Of a stretch of 64,000 nucleotides of DNA, positions 55,469-64,000 are shown in pieces. This DNA comes from Azospirillum formosense (GTDB taxonomy: Bacteria > Pseudomonadota > Alphaproteobacteria > Azospirillales > Azospirillaceae). The stretch lies in contig NZ_CP159402.1 in the NCBI RefSeq assembly GCF_040500525.1, positions 1,611,501 to 1,675,500 on the forward strand. The letters run 5' to 3'. The translations under genes were made by a program, and so were the position numbers. The notes under the pieces are model-generated. The model was given only the letters and a program-made list of their open reading frames with translations. It did not search any database and was not told the origin of the DNA. How positions within the stretch are numbered: position 1 is the first letter of the stretch; every line of letters begins with the position of its first letter.

Positions 55469-56521
55469 ATGCCCGAACGCACCGAATTCGACGACGATGA
55501 GGACGAATACACCGGAACGCAGGACGGCGAAACCGGCGAAGGCGCGCGGCGGCGCTGGAGCGTTCCGGAGGACGCCGGCGGCCAGCGGCTCGACAAGGCC
55601 CTGGCGGGCGGACTTCCCGGCCTGTCGCGGTCGCGCGTGCAGGCGCTGCTGGAGCAGGGCTGCGTGCAGGACGGCAGCGGGCGGACGGTCACGGACCCGT
55701 CGATGAAGGTCAAGCCCGGACAAACTTTCGACGTTTTCATCCCCGAAGCTGAACCTGCACAGCCCGAGGCCCAGGACATTCCCCTGGACGTGGTCTATGA
55801 GGATGAGGACGTGTTGGTGATCGACAAGCCCGCGGGCATGGTGGTCCACCCCGCCGCCGGCAATCCGGACGGCACGCTGGTCAACGCCCTGCTTGCCCAT
55901 TGCGGCGACAGCCTGTCGGGCATCGGCGGCGTGCGGCGCCCGGGGATCGTCCACCGGCTCGACAAGGACACCAGCGGCCTGATGGTCGTCGCCAAGAACG
56001 ACCGCGCGCACCACGCGCTGACGGAGCAGTTCTCCGGCCGCACGCTCAGCCGCACCTACCAGGCCCTTGTCTGGGGGGTTCCCTCCCCGCGCGAGGGGCG
56101 GATCGAGGGCAACATCGGGCGCAGCGGCACCGACCGCAAGAAGATGGCGGTGGTCACCGGCGGCGGGAAACACGCGGCCACCCGCTACCGCGTCGTCCGC
56201 TCCTTCGGCACCGCGCTGGCGCTGGTCGAATGCACGCTGGAGACCGGGCGCACCCACCAGATCCGCGTGCACATGGCGCACATCGGCCACCCCATCGTGG
56301 GCGATCCGCTCTACGGCAAGGGGCGTGCCGGACGGGCCGGCGGCAAGCACGCCTCTGCCCTGCCGGAACCCCATCGCGAGCGGTTTGTTGGCTTTCCACG
56401 GCAGGCGTTGCACGCCGTTGGATTGACCTTCCGCCATCCCGCAACAGGGGAGACGGTCCGCTTCCAGGCGCCGCTACCCACGGATATTAAAGATTTGTCA
56501 GATTTCTTAGAATCCCTGTAA
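55469..56521 (+). CDS. rluD: 23S rRNA pseudouridine synthase (RluA/RluD family)
   Basis: Isomerises uridines of 23S rRNA helix 69 in RluD-type members. 350 residues. Acidic N-terminal tail (EFDDDEDEYTG), S4 RNA-binding domain (about 35-95, GGQRLDKALAGGLPGLSRSR), then catalytic motif RPGIVHRLDKDTSGLMVVAK with the active-site Asp. Later signatures: ETGRTHQIRVHMAHIGHPI and GFPRQALHAVGL. Assigned RluD by layout; RluC or RluA cannot be fully excluded. Confidence 0.9.
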   Translation: MPERTEFDDDEDEYTGTQDGETGEGARRRWSVPEDAGGQRLDKALAGGLPGLSRSRVQALLEQGCVQDGSGRTVTDPSMKVKPGQTFDVFIPEAEPAQPEAQDIPLDVVYEDEDVLVIDKPAGMVVHPAAGNPDGTLVNALLAHCGDSLSGIGGVRRPGIVHRLDKDTSGLMVVAKNDRAHHALTEQFSGRTLSRTYQALVWGVPSPREGRIEGNIGRSGTDRKKMAVVTGGGKHAATRYRVVRSFGTALALVECTLETGRTHQIRVHMAHIGHPIVGDPLYGKGRAGRAGGKHASALPEPHRERFVGFPRQALHAVGLTFRHPATGETVRFQAPLPTDIKDLSDFLESL

Positions 56522-56704
56522 TCCACTATACCCGCGCGCAGAAGTCGGTTATTCTTCGCGTCAACAGCCGCCCAGGCTCACGCTTGCATCCGGGACCATC
56601 CCCGGCGGATCGAACGGGCAAGCGGACGGTGAGGCGGCGCAGAACAGTGAACGGCCGTGTGCCCGTCAGAAGGCACGAACAACAGCCGTCGGAGAGGGTC
56701 CAAC

Positions 56705-57589
56705 ATGGCGACGATATCCAGCGTTCCGGTCATCAGTTCCGAAAGCAACCTCTCGCGCTACCTCCAGGAAATCCGCAAGTTCCCCATGCTCGCGGCGGAG
56801 GAGGAGTACATGCTGGCCAAGCGCTGGCAGGAGATCGAGGATTCGGACGCCGCGCACAAGCTGGTGACCAGCCATCTGCGGCTCGTGGCGAAGATCGCCA
56901 TGGGCTACCGCGGCTACGGCCTTCCGCTGTCGGAGCTGATCTCCGAGGGCAACGTGGGCATGATGCAGGCGGTGAAGCGGTTCGACCCCGACCGCGGCTT
57001 CCGGCTGGCGACCTACGCCATGTGGTGGATTCGCGCCGCCATCCAGGAGTACATCCTGCACAGCTGGTCGCTGGTGAAGATGGGCACCACGGCGGCCCAG
57101 AAGAAGCTGTTCTTCAACCTGCGCCGCCTGAAGGGCCAGATGCAGGCCATCGAGGAGGGCGACATGTCACCCGAGCAGGTGCGCCACATCGCCACGACGC
57201 TCGACGTGCCGGAGCAGGACGTCGTCAACATGAACCGCCGCCTCGGCGCCCCCGACCATTCGCTGAACGCGCCGCTGCGCGCCGACAGCGAGGGCGAGTG
57301 GCAGGACTGGCTGGTCGACGAGACGGCGAACCAGGAAATCTCCCTGGCCGAGAGCGAGGAGCTGGGCAAGCGGCGCAAGCTGCTGACCGCCGCCATGGAG
57401 AACCTGAACGAGCGCGAGCGCGACATCCTGGTGGAGCGCCGCCTGCGCGACAACCCGACCACGCTGGAGGACCTCTCGCAGAAGTACGGCATCAGCCGCG
57501 AGCGCGTCCGCCAGATCGAGGTCCGCGCCTTCGAGAAGCTCCAGAAGGCCATCCGCAACGCCGCGGTGGAGCAGAAGCTGGCCGGGTAA
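56705..57589 (+). CDS. rpoH: RNA polymerase heat-shock sigma factor RpoH (sigma-32)
   Basis: 294 residues. Region 2: LVTSHLRLVAKIAMGYRGYG, LPLSELISEGNVGMMQAVKR and FRLATYAMWWIRAAIQEYIL. The RpoH box QKKLFFNLRRLK is intact. Region 4: NLNERERDILVERRLRD and YGISRERVRQIEVRAFEKLQ. ATG 56705 with GGAGAGGG 6 bases upstream. The 180-base upstream region holds its promoter; no heat-shock hairpin was clearly seen. A hairpin follows the stop. Alphaproteobacteria often have more than one rpoH. Confidence 0.96.
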   Translation: MATISSVPVISSESNLSRYLQEIRKFPMLAAEEEYMLAKRWQEIEDSDAAHKLVTSHLRLVAKIAMGYRGYGLPLSELISEGNVGMMQAVKRFDPDRGFRLATYAMWWIRAAIQEYILHSWSLVKMGTTAAQKKLFFNLRRLKGQMQAIEEGDMSPEQVRHIATTLDVPEQDVVNMNRRLGAPDHSLNAPLRADSEGEWQDWLVDETANQEISLAESEELGKRRKLLTAAMENLNERERDILVERRLRDNPTTLEDLSQKYGISRERVRQIEVRAFEKLQKAIRNAAVEQKLAG

Positions 57590-57593
57590 TCAA

Positions 57594-57616
57594 CCCTCTC
57601 CCCTCTGGGGAGAGGG
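57594..57616. terminator. Hairpin between convergent rpoH and membrane-protein gene
   Basis: CCCTCTCCCC (57594-57603), loop TCT, GGGGAGAGGG (57607-57616). Shares the CCCTCTCCC core of the window's repeats. Weak T content downstream. Confidence 0.65.
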
Positions 57617-57644
57617 GCTATCAACAACGGTCACGTTGTGACCC

Positions 57645-58172
57645 TCACGCCCCGGCGGGTTCGGCCAGCTGGTCCTGCTCGTCCGGCGACAGGCCGCCCG
57701 CCTCGTCGAACAGGTCGCCGGCGACCTCCGGGCCCCATTCCTGGACCAGCCCGACCTTGACGTCCTTCAGCGCGCCGACCCGTTTCTCGGCGCGCATCAC
57801 CTCGAAATTCGCCACCATCGGCGGAATGCCGAAATAGAGCGCCCAGCCGATCGCCGCGGCGCCGTACATCACCAGCCAGGACAGCGGGTCCATGAAGATC
57901 TTTCCCGCGGCGCCGATGGTGTGGTTGTGCTTCCACAGCTCGATGGCGTAGGGCATGCAACCGCAGAAGTTCAGGCCGCCGACGGTGATCGGCGCCGACT
58001 TCTCCGGGTCGCGGTCGGTGACGTAGGCGACGATGGTCGGGATCATGCCGATGCCGAACAGGATCGAGGTGGGCAGCACCACCAGACCCGCCGGGATGAT
58101 CAGCAGGATCAGCGTCAGCATGCTGCCCTTGCGCTTCTTCTTCTTCCCGCCGCTCTTGCCGCCGCGCGCCAT
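57645..58172 (-). CDS. Membrane protein encoded with a pseudokinase, unknown function
   Basis: 175 residues. A very basic N-terminus (GGKSGGKKKKRKG) is followed by a hydrophobic segment (SMLTLILLIIPAGLVVLPTS) and a second one (about 33-48), then a middle part with NFCGCMPYAIELWKHN and another membrane helix (LSWLVMYGAAAIGWALYFGI). The C-terminal 60 residues are acidic and soluble. No family recognised. It begins 33 bases after the pseudokinase stop on the same strand, so the two form a likely operon. Confidence 0.72.
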   Translation of the reverse strand: MARGGKSGGKKKKRKGSMLTLILLIIPAGLVVLPTSILFGIGMIPTIVAYVTDRDPEKSAPITVGGLNFCGCMPYAIELWKHNHTIGAAGKIFMDPLSWLVMYGAAAIGWALYFGIPPMVANFEVMRAEKRVGALKDVKVGLVQEWGPEVAGDLFDEAGGLSPDEQDQLAEPAGA

Positions 58173-58205
58173 GGGGGTTCCCGATCCTAGGTTTGAAGGC
58201 CGCCG

Positions 58206-60248
58206 TCAGAAGGCGAAGAAGAGGATGATGCCGCCGACCAGGATGGTCGAGAGCAGGCTCGACACGATGGCCGCCACCTGCCGGCCGGAGCTTTCGATGA
58301 TGCTGTTCCGGTCGCCGATGCTCTGCCGCAGCTTGTTGATCTCGGCGTCGGCCTCGCGGTAGGCGATCTGGGCGGCCTCGAACTCCAGCTTGTCGCGGCG
58401 CAGCGCCTCCGGGTCGTCGACGATCTTCAGCAAATCGCCGAGGCGCCCGTTGTGGGCCGCGGAATCGGCCTGCTTGCGCACGTTGTCCTGGTGCGGCCGG
58501 CTGTGGAAGCGGCGGAAGGCCGGGTCGAGCAGCGACACCACCCAGGCGGCGAGGTGCGACAACGAGTCGGTGCCGGTGCGCGCCTGCACGTCGGCCAGGA
58601 TGGTCAGCATGGCGATCACCCGGCGCATCGGCTCGATGCTGGAGCCGAGCTGGGTGTAGAGCATCTCGTCGGTCCGCCGGTGCCGCACCGCCAGGAAGGC
58701 GGCGATGTGGCGGTCGATGGGGTCCTTGTGCCGTTCGCTCCCCGCCCCCATCCAGTCGAGCGCGCGCAGCAGTTCCGCCGGCGTGGTCGGCATCTGCTTG
58801 GCGACCAGCGGGCTGATGCAGGGCATGGTGGGGTTCATCTCGTACAGGACGCGCTCCACCCCCAGCCCGTGGCCCGTGCGGTCCAGCAGGCCGCGGACCT
58901 GGTCGAAGTTCTGCACCATCGGCACGAACTCCGGCTTGAAGTCGCTCTGCACGCTCACCCAGAACATGGGCAGCTGGTTGGCCAGCACCTCGGCCGACGG
59001 CTGCGGCGACTCGCCGCGCAGGAAGGCGTCGGCCAGCATGGTGCCGATGCCGTCGGGCATCATGGCCTTGCCGCGGTAGCGGATGGGCGCCGCCGGGTCC
59101 AGCGCCATGCAGACCCGCGCCACCAGCCGTTCGGCCATGCTGCCGCCCTTGCCGGTGGTCGAGGCGGTCTGCACCGCGTTCGCCACCGCCTCCGCCCGCG
59201 CGTCGTCGCCCATGGAGCGGCGCAGCCATTTGTCCAGCTCGCCGCCCTCGATGACCGTGGCGGCGGGCGCCACATGGCGGGCGAAGGCGCGGGCCAGCGT
59301 GCGGCAATGCCAATAGTCCTGGCCCTGGAACTCCAGCGGGCGGGCGGCGCGGCGCGGCACCTGCGGCTGCTTCGGGCTGAGGCGGCGGCCAGCGACCCAC
59401 AAATCGAGGTCCTGGAGCGTCCAGCGCTGCTTGGGATCGTCCACCAGCAGGCCGCGGATCACCTCGCTGATGGCCAGCGGCAGGCGCATCTGGCCGACCA
59501 GCGCCGGGTAGGACCCGCGCTCGATCTTCGCCTGGAGGATCGCCTCGTCCTCCAGCGCGCCCACCGGGTTGCGGCCCAGCAGCAGCAGGAGCAGCGTCAC
59601 GCCCAGCGAATAGAGGTCGTCGGCCATGGTGCCGGTGCCGCGCCCGGCCGGGGAGGCCATGCCGCGCTCCACCGTTTCCAGCAGAACCGGCTGGCCGTAG
59701 CCCGGCGGGGTGGACAGGCATTCGCCCAGCATCAGGCTGCTGGACGCCAGATCGCGGTAATAGAGGTTGGTGGGGCGGATCGCGCCATGGACCACGCCGC
59801 GGCTCGACAGCTCCTTCAGAGCCGCGACCAGGGGGTGGATGATCTGGCGGGTCAGATGATCCTCGGGGATCGGGTCCGTGGGCTCGGTCAGGCTGTTCAT
59901 CAGCCGCTTGCCCGCCGGACGCTCGAAGATCATGCAGAGGCGGCGGCCCTGGCTCGCCGGCCAGTCCACCATGCCCCAGTCGAGCAGGCGCATATGGGCC
60001 TGGTTGTCGAGGCTGGCGATGGTGGCGGCGATGTCGGTGCGCGCCAGCGTGGCGCCGTGGCCGATCAGGGCGAAGGCTTCGGACCGCTTGTCACGCAGCG
60101 GCTTGGCCGTGTAGGCGTTGCCGCCGATGGTGTTGAGGGCGGCGAGCGGCGCGCTGGGAAGGATTTCGTACCGCTCGGCCAGCTTGACCGGCTCGGCGTT
60201 CGCCATCATCCGATCCGCGGCGGCTGCGGTCATGGCATCGGATGGCAT
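58206..60248 (-). CDS. Membrane-anchored kinase-fold protein, probable pseudokinase
   Basis: 680 residues. Residues about 25-290 follow the Ser/Thr kinase fold: the VAIK-like Lys is present (AYTAKPL, K49), and the F-helix pattern is kept (DDLYSLGVTLLLLLLGRNP). The catalytic loop reads HGAIRPTN (154-161) where HRDxKPxN is expected, so Asp is Ala156. The DFG position reads LGE (174-176). No Gly-rich loop. Residues 300-650 are helical without recognised domain; a C-terminal membrane helix (about 656-680, ending IILFFAF) anchors it. Catalysis is therefore unlikely; a scaffold or ligand-sensing role is inferred. Confidence 0.75.
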   Translation of the reverse strand: MPSDAMTAAAADRMMANAEPVKLAERYEILPSAPLAALNTIGGNAYTAKPLRDKRSEAFALIGHGATLARTDIAATIASLDNQAHMRLLDWGMVDWPASQGRRLCMIFERPAGKRLMNSLTEPTDPIPEDHLTRQIIHPLVAALKELSSRGVVHGAIRPTNLYYRDLASSSLMLGECLSTPPGYGQPVLLETVERGMASPAGRGTGTMADDLYSLGVTLLLLLLGRNPVGALEDEAILQAKIERGSYPALVGQMRLPLAISEVIRGLLVDDPKQRWTLQDLDLWVAGRRLSPKQPQVPRRAARPLEFQGQDYWHCRTLARAFARHVAPAATVIEGGELDKWLRRSMGDDARAEAVANAVQTASTTGKGGSMAERLVARVCMALDPAAPIRYRGKAMMPDGIGTMLADAFLRGESPQPSAEVLANQLPMFWVSVQSDFKPEFVPMVQNFDQVRGLLDRTGHGLGVERVLYEMNPTMPCISPLVAKQMPTTPAELLRALDWMGAGSERHKDPIDRHIAAFLAVRHRRTDEMLYTQLGSSIEPMRRVIAMLTILADVQARTGTDSLSHLAAWVVSLLDPAFRRFHSRPHQDNVRKQADSAAHNGRLGDLLKIVDDPEALRRDKLEFEAAQIAYREADAEINKLRQSIGDRNSIIESSGRQVAAIVSSLLSTILVGGIILFFAF

Positions 60249-60340
60249 GGCGTTCGAATCCCCGGAGCCTGCGAGCGTGTGCCAGCCTTAGTCGCTCGAA
60301 AAGGGCAAACAAATTGTTAACGCGGGGAAAGTGGCCGCGT

Positions 60341-60434
60341 CGGGCCCCCTCCCCGCCCCCCCCCGCTGACGCGGGAGAGGGAGATCAGTCCCTTCCCTCA
60401 CCGAAGGTAGGGGAAGGGTTCGGGAGGGGACCCG
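60341..60434. repeat. REP-like palindromic region before the pseudokinase gene
   Basis: Outer G/C arms CGGGCCCCCTCCC and GGGAGGGGACCCG with an inner hairpin CCCTTCCC (60390-60397)/GGGAAGGG (60411-60418). Contains a run of nine C. It lies downstream of purA and upstream of the pseudokinase gene (both minus). Confidence 0.7.
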
Positions 60435-60451
60435 AGGCCTAAACCTTCACC

Positions 60452-61744
<1,293 letters not shown>

Positions 61745-61832
61745 GTGTGTCTCCGCAAAAAAAGAAGGCAGAAAGAAAACGTTGCCCATGCAAAGGCGCC
61801 CCCGCGGCGCGGGGGTCGCCACTCGTGAAGTC

Positions 61833-62996
61833 TCAGGTCAGCGGCGTGACCGTGCCGCCGTCCAGCCGGTGGCCGCAGTCCAGCCGCCGGGCCTCCGCCG
61901 CCGCGTCCGCCACGGGGGCCAGCCCCGCCACGGTGACCCAGCCCTCGGCGCGCAGCTTGCCCGCCGCGGCCCAGGAGGTGCCATGCGGCACATAAACGCG
62001 CTTGGCCGGCTCCGGCGCCGGAACGGCGCGCAGGAGCGTGTCCATGTAGAGGGTGAAGCCGGTTCCCGGCTCGCCCTCCTCCTCCACGCCCGGACGCACC
62101 CCGGCGCGGTAGCGGCCACCCGCCCCCAGTTCGCCGCGCACGTCGCGCGTGAACAGGGTGAAGCTGAGGCCGGTCTGGTATTCGAAGCCGCGGTGTTCCA
62201 CCAGATCGACGGTGATCGTCAGATCGGGGCGCGCGGCGCGCAGCAGGCCCAGGGCGTCGGTCAGGCGGCGCCGGTCCTTCTCCGCCGTTTCCGGCAGCGG
62301 CAGCGCCGACAGCACCTCCATGGCGCGCTCCGCCGGGCCGGAGGCGGCCATCAGCGTGTGCAGCAGCGAGGCCGCCGGGCCGCCGACCGCGCTCACCGCG
62401 GCGGCGTCCTTCTTGTCCAGCGCCTCGCGCAGGCGGGCGGTCTCCTCCTCGCCGAGGCCCAGGCCGCGGCAGACCCGCGCCACCATGGTCGGAACGCAGA
62501 GATCGACGGACAGGTGCCGCACCCCCACCCCTTCCAGGGCGTGGGCGGCGAGCAGGATCACCTCGGCGTCCGCCTCGGCCTCCAGCGGCCCGATCAGCTC
62601 GACGCCGACCTGGGTGATCTGCCGCTCGGGACGGAGTTGCGAGCCCTTCACGCGCAGCACCGGCCCGGCGTAGCACAGCCGCACCGGACGGGCGCCGTTC
62701 TTCAGCCGGGTGGTGGCGATGCGCACGATCTGCGGGGTGATGTCGGCGCGCACCGCCATCATGCGCTGGGACAGCGGGTCCATCAGCCGGAAGGTCTGCT
62801 TCGCCATGGCGGCGCCGGAACCGGACAGCAGATTGTCCTCGAACTCGACCAGCGGCGGCTCGACGCGCTCGTAACCGTGGGCCGTGAAGTCCGCCAGCAG
62901 GCGCGCCACCGCCGCCGCTTCGTGTGCCGCTTCGGGCGGCAGCACGTCGTGCAGGCCGGCGGGCAACAGGGCGGAGCTCAGGGAATCAGCGGGCAT
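61833..62996 (-). CDS. hisZ: ATP phosphoribosyltransferase regulatory subunit
   Basis: HisRS-like protein that activates short-form HisG in histidine synthesis. 387 residues from [20 protein letters not shown]. The class II synthetase fold is kept ([59 protein letters not shown]) but the anticodon-binding domain is absent. Late motif [11 protein letters not shown] replaces the HisRS GGRYD. Its presence implies a short HisG elsewhere. The hisZ-purA order is common in alphaproteobacteria. Confidence 0.95.
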   Translation of the reverse strand: MPADSLSSALLPAGLHDVLPPEAAHEAAAVARLLADFTAHGYERVEPPLVEFEDNLLSGSGAAMAKQTFRLMDPLSQRMMAVRADITPQIVRIATTRLKNGARPVRLCYAGPVLRVKGSQLRPERQITQVGVELIGPLEAEADAEVILLAAHALEGVGVRHLSVDLCVPTMVARVCRGLGLGEEETARLREALDKKDAAAVSAVGGPAASLLHTLMAASGPAERAMEVLSALPLPETAEKDRRRLTDALGLLRAARPDLTITVDLVEHRGFEYQTGLSFTLFTRDVRGELGAGGRYRAGVRPGVEEEGEPGTGFTLYMDTLLRAVPAPEPAKRVYVPHGTSWAAAGKLRAEGWVTVAGLAPVADAAAEARRLDCGHRLDGGTVTPLT

Positions 62997-63289
62997 GGCC
63001 TGCGTCGTCTCGTCGAATGGGTGGCAAACCGTCGGCATGGCGAGAGCCCGCAAGTCCGATGGGCATGCGGTGCTCGGGCATACGGAGCGGGTCAATACCC
63101 CACCCCGCCTTCCTCATGCAAACGGAAAAGCCCCGCAGCCCGTGCCCGTCTCCCCTGCGCGGGCCACAGGCGCCCGTTCGGGGCGGCTCGGAACAGGGAG
63201 GCATTCCAATCGAATCATTGTTGAGTTTGATGCGAAATCTCCGGCATCCTGTGTACGAACCGTGCCAGCAGCAGCGGGGCAATGGCGCC

Positions 63290-64000
63290 ATGGCACGCCC
63301 GTCCGCCAGCTACGAAGTCCAGATCTACCAGCAGGACCACTGGATCCTCGAAGGCCGCTTCGACACCGAGGCGGAGGCGCTGGCCTTCGGCCGCAAGGCG
63401 CTGTCCGGCGGCCGGGTCGAGGGCATGCGGGTGGTGCGCGACTGGCGGCGCCCGGACGGCCGCCACGTCGAGACGGAAGTCCATGTGGAGTTCCGTCAGG
63501 TCTCCCGCACGGTGGCCCCCTCCCCCATCGACGAGGCGCCGGCGCTCTGCCTCACGCTCGACCACTGCTACGGCGTGCAGAGCCGGATGACGATGAACCG
63601 CGTCCTGCGCAACTACGTGGAGCGCGCGGTGGTCACCCCGACCGAGGTGCTGCACAACCACGCGGAGCTGGCGCGGCTCCTCAACACCGACAGCCTCGTG
63701 CCCACCGCGGTCGGGCGGGTCGCCGCGCTCCAGGCGGAGAAGGCCGGGACCGACGGGCGCGGACGGCGCGACGCGCTGAACCTGCTGATGCACGAACTGA
63801 CCGACCGGGCGCGCGCCGCCGCCGCGCGCAGGGACCTGCCGGCCATCGCCGCCACCGGTTTCCGCCCCATGTTCGACCGGCTGGATTCGACCCTGCCGGC
63901 GGAGGAGCGCGACTTCCTCGCCCGCGTGGTCCTGTCGCGCGAGCTGGTGCAGATGCGCAACTGGCTGGCCAAGCTGGATTTCCTCGGCGAGCTGGCGCGC
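63290..64000 (+). CDS. Hypothetical protein, 3' truncated by window edge
   Basis: ATG at 63290; the frame stays open to base 64000 (237 codons). Not recognised. It begins MARPSASYEVQIYQQDHWIL, a short beta-rich domain (to about residue 80: GRFDTEAEALAFGRKALSGG, VEVHVEFRQVS-like strand), then a helical part (LDHCYGVQSRMTMNRVLRNY, DALNLLMHELTDRARAAAAR). No signal or membrane segment. Codon bias is native. It is divergent from hisZ across about 290 bases that hold no other gene. Confidence 0.65.
   Translation, partial: MARPSASYEVQIYQQDHWILEGRFDTEAEALAFGRKALSGGRVEGMRVVRDWRRPDGRHVETEVHVEFRQVSRTVAPSPIDEAPALCLTLDHCYGVQSRMTMNRVLRNYVERAVVTPTEVLHNHAELARLLNTDSLVPTAVGRVAALQAEKAGTDGRGRRDALNLLMHELTDRARAAAARRDLPAIAATGFRPMFDRLDSTLPAEERDFLARVVLSRELVQMRNWLAKLDFLGELAR

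Overview
The window looks like chromosome of a high-GC, free-living alphaproteobacterium. The best fit is the Rhodospirillales, and Azospirillum in particular. This is inferred from the gene set and order (aa3-type cox operon with ctaB, a coxF-like gene, ctaG, ctaE, DUF983 and SURF1; a riboswitch-controlled gcvT-H-PA-PB operon; efp next to epmA; HisZ; DUF3422; DUF6476 beside RluD) and from strongly GC-biased third codon positions. No database search was possible. Almost all of it is ordinary coding sequence. The clear mobile DNA is one IS630-family insertion sequence at 13.9-15.0 kb.

Layout. 0-4.8 kb: 3' part of gapA, an orphan HicB-like gene, class I fructose-bisphosphate aldolase, thiE and a TauE/SafE permease. 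5-10.2 kb: FadL-type porin with a palindromic operator, an AcuI-like reductase, divergent epmA/efp, suhB. 10.4-13.8 kb: an OmpA-type lipoprotein plus a MotA/ExbB-like and a MotB-like protein with long helical regions, probably an uncharacterised proton-driven motor. 13.8-15 kb: an IS630 copy inserted in a REP-like palindrome. 15-19.8 kb: glycine cleavage operon behind a tandem glycine riboswitch. 20-32.8 kb: ispH, a Uma2-type nuclease, thrB, rnhA, an acyl-CoA ligase, peroxiredoxin, a DsbD/ScsB-type protein, YqgE, GNAT, M16 peptidase, thrC. 33-43 kb: a GH5 cellulase without signal peptide, an M32 carboxypeptidase and the cytochrome c oxidase operon. 43-53.7 kb: DUF3422, tldD, a GcvR-like ACT protein, a YjbH-type outer-membrane protein, a repeat-bearing secreted protein, DUF1328, an ECF sigma factor, a Sel1/lytic transglycosylase, a methyltransferase. 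53.8-64 kb: two identical tRNA-Glu(CTC) genes, threonine aldolase, DUF6476, rluD, rpoH, a membrane pseudokinase with a small membrane partner, purA, hisZ, and a truncated unknown gene.

Theme. thrB, thrC, threonine aldolase, the gcv operon and a GcvR-like protein together cover threonine synthesis, its cleavage to glycine, and glycine oxidation to one-carbon units. They lie in separate transcription units, and only gcv carries a visible glycine sensor.

The best candidates for undescribed biology are (i) the pseudokinase/membrane-protein pair at 57.6-60.2 kb, which lacks the catalytic Asp and the DFG Asp, and (ii) the OmpA-lipoprotein/MotA-like/MotB-like trio at 10.4-13.8 kb. A family of C/G-rich palindromic intergenic repeats recurs through the window, and one copy was split by the IS element.
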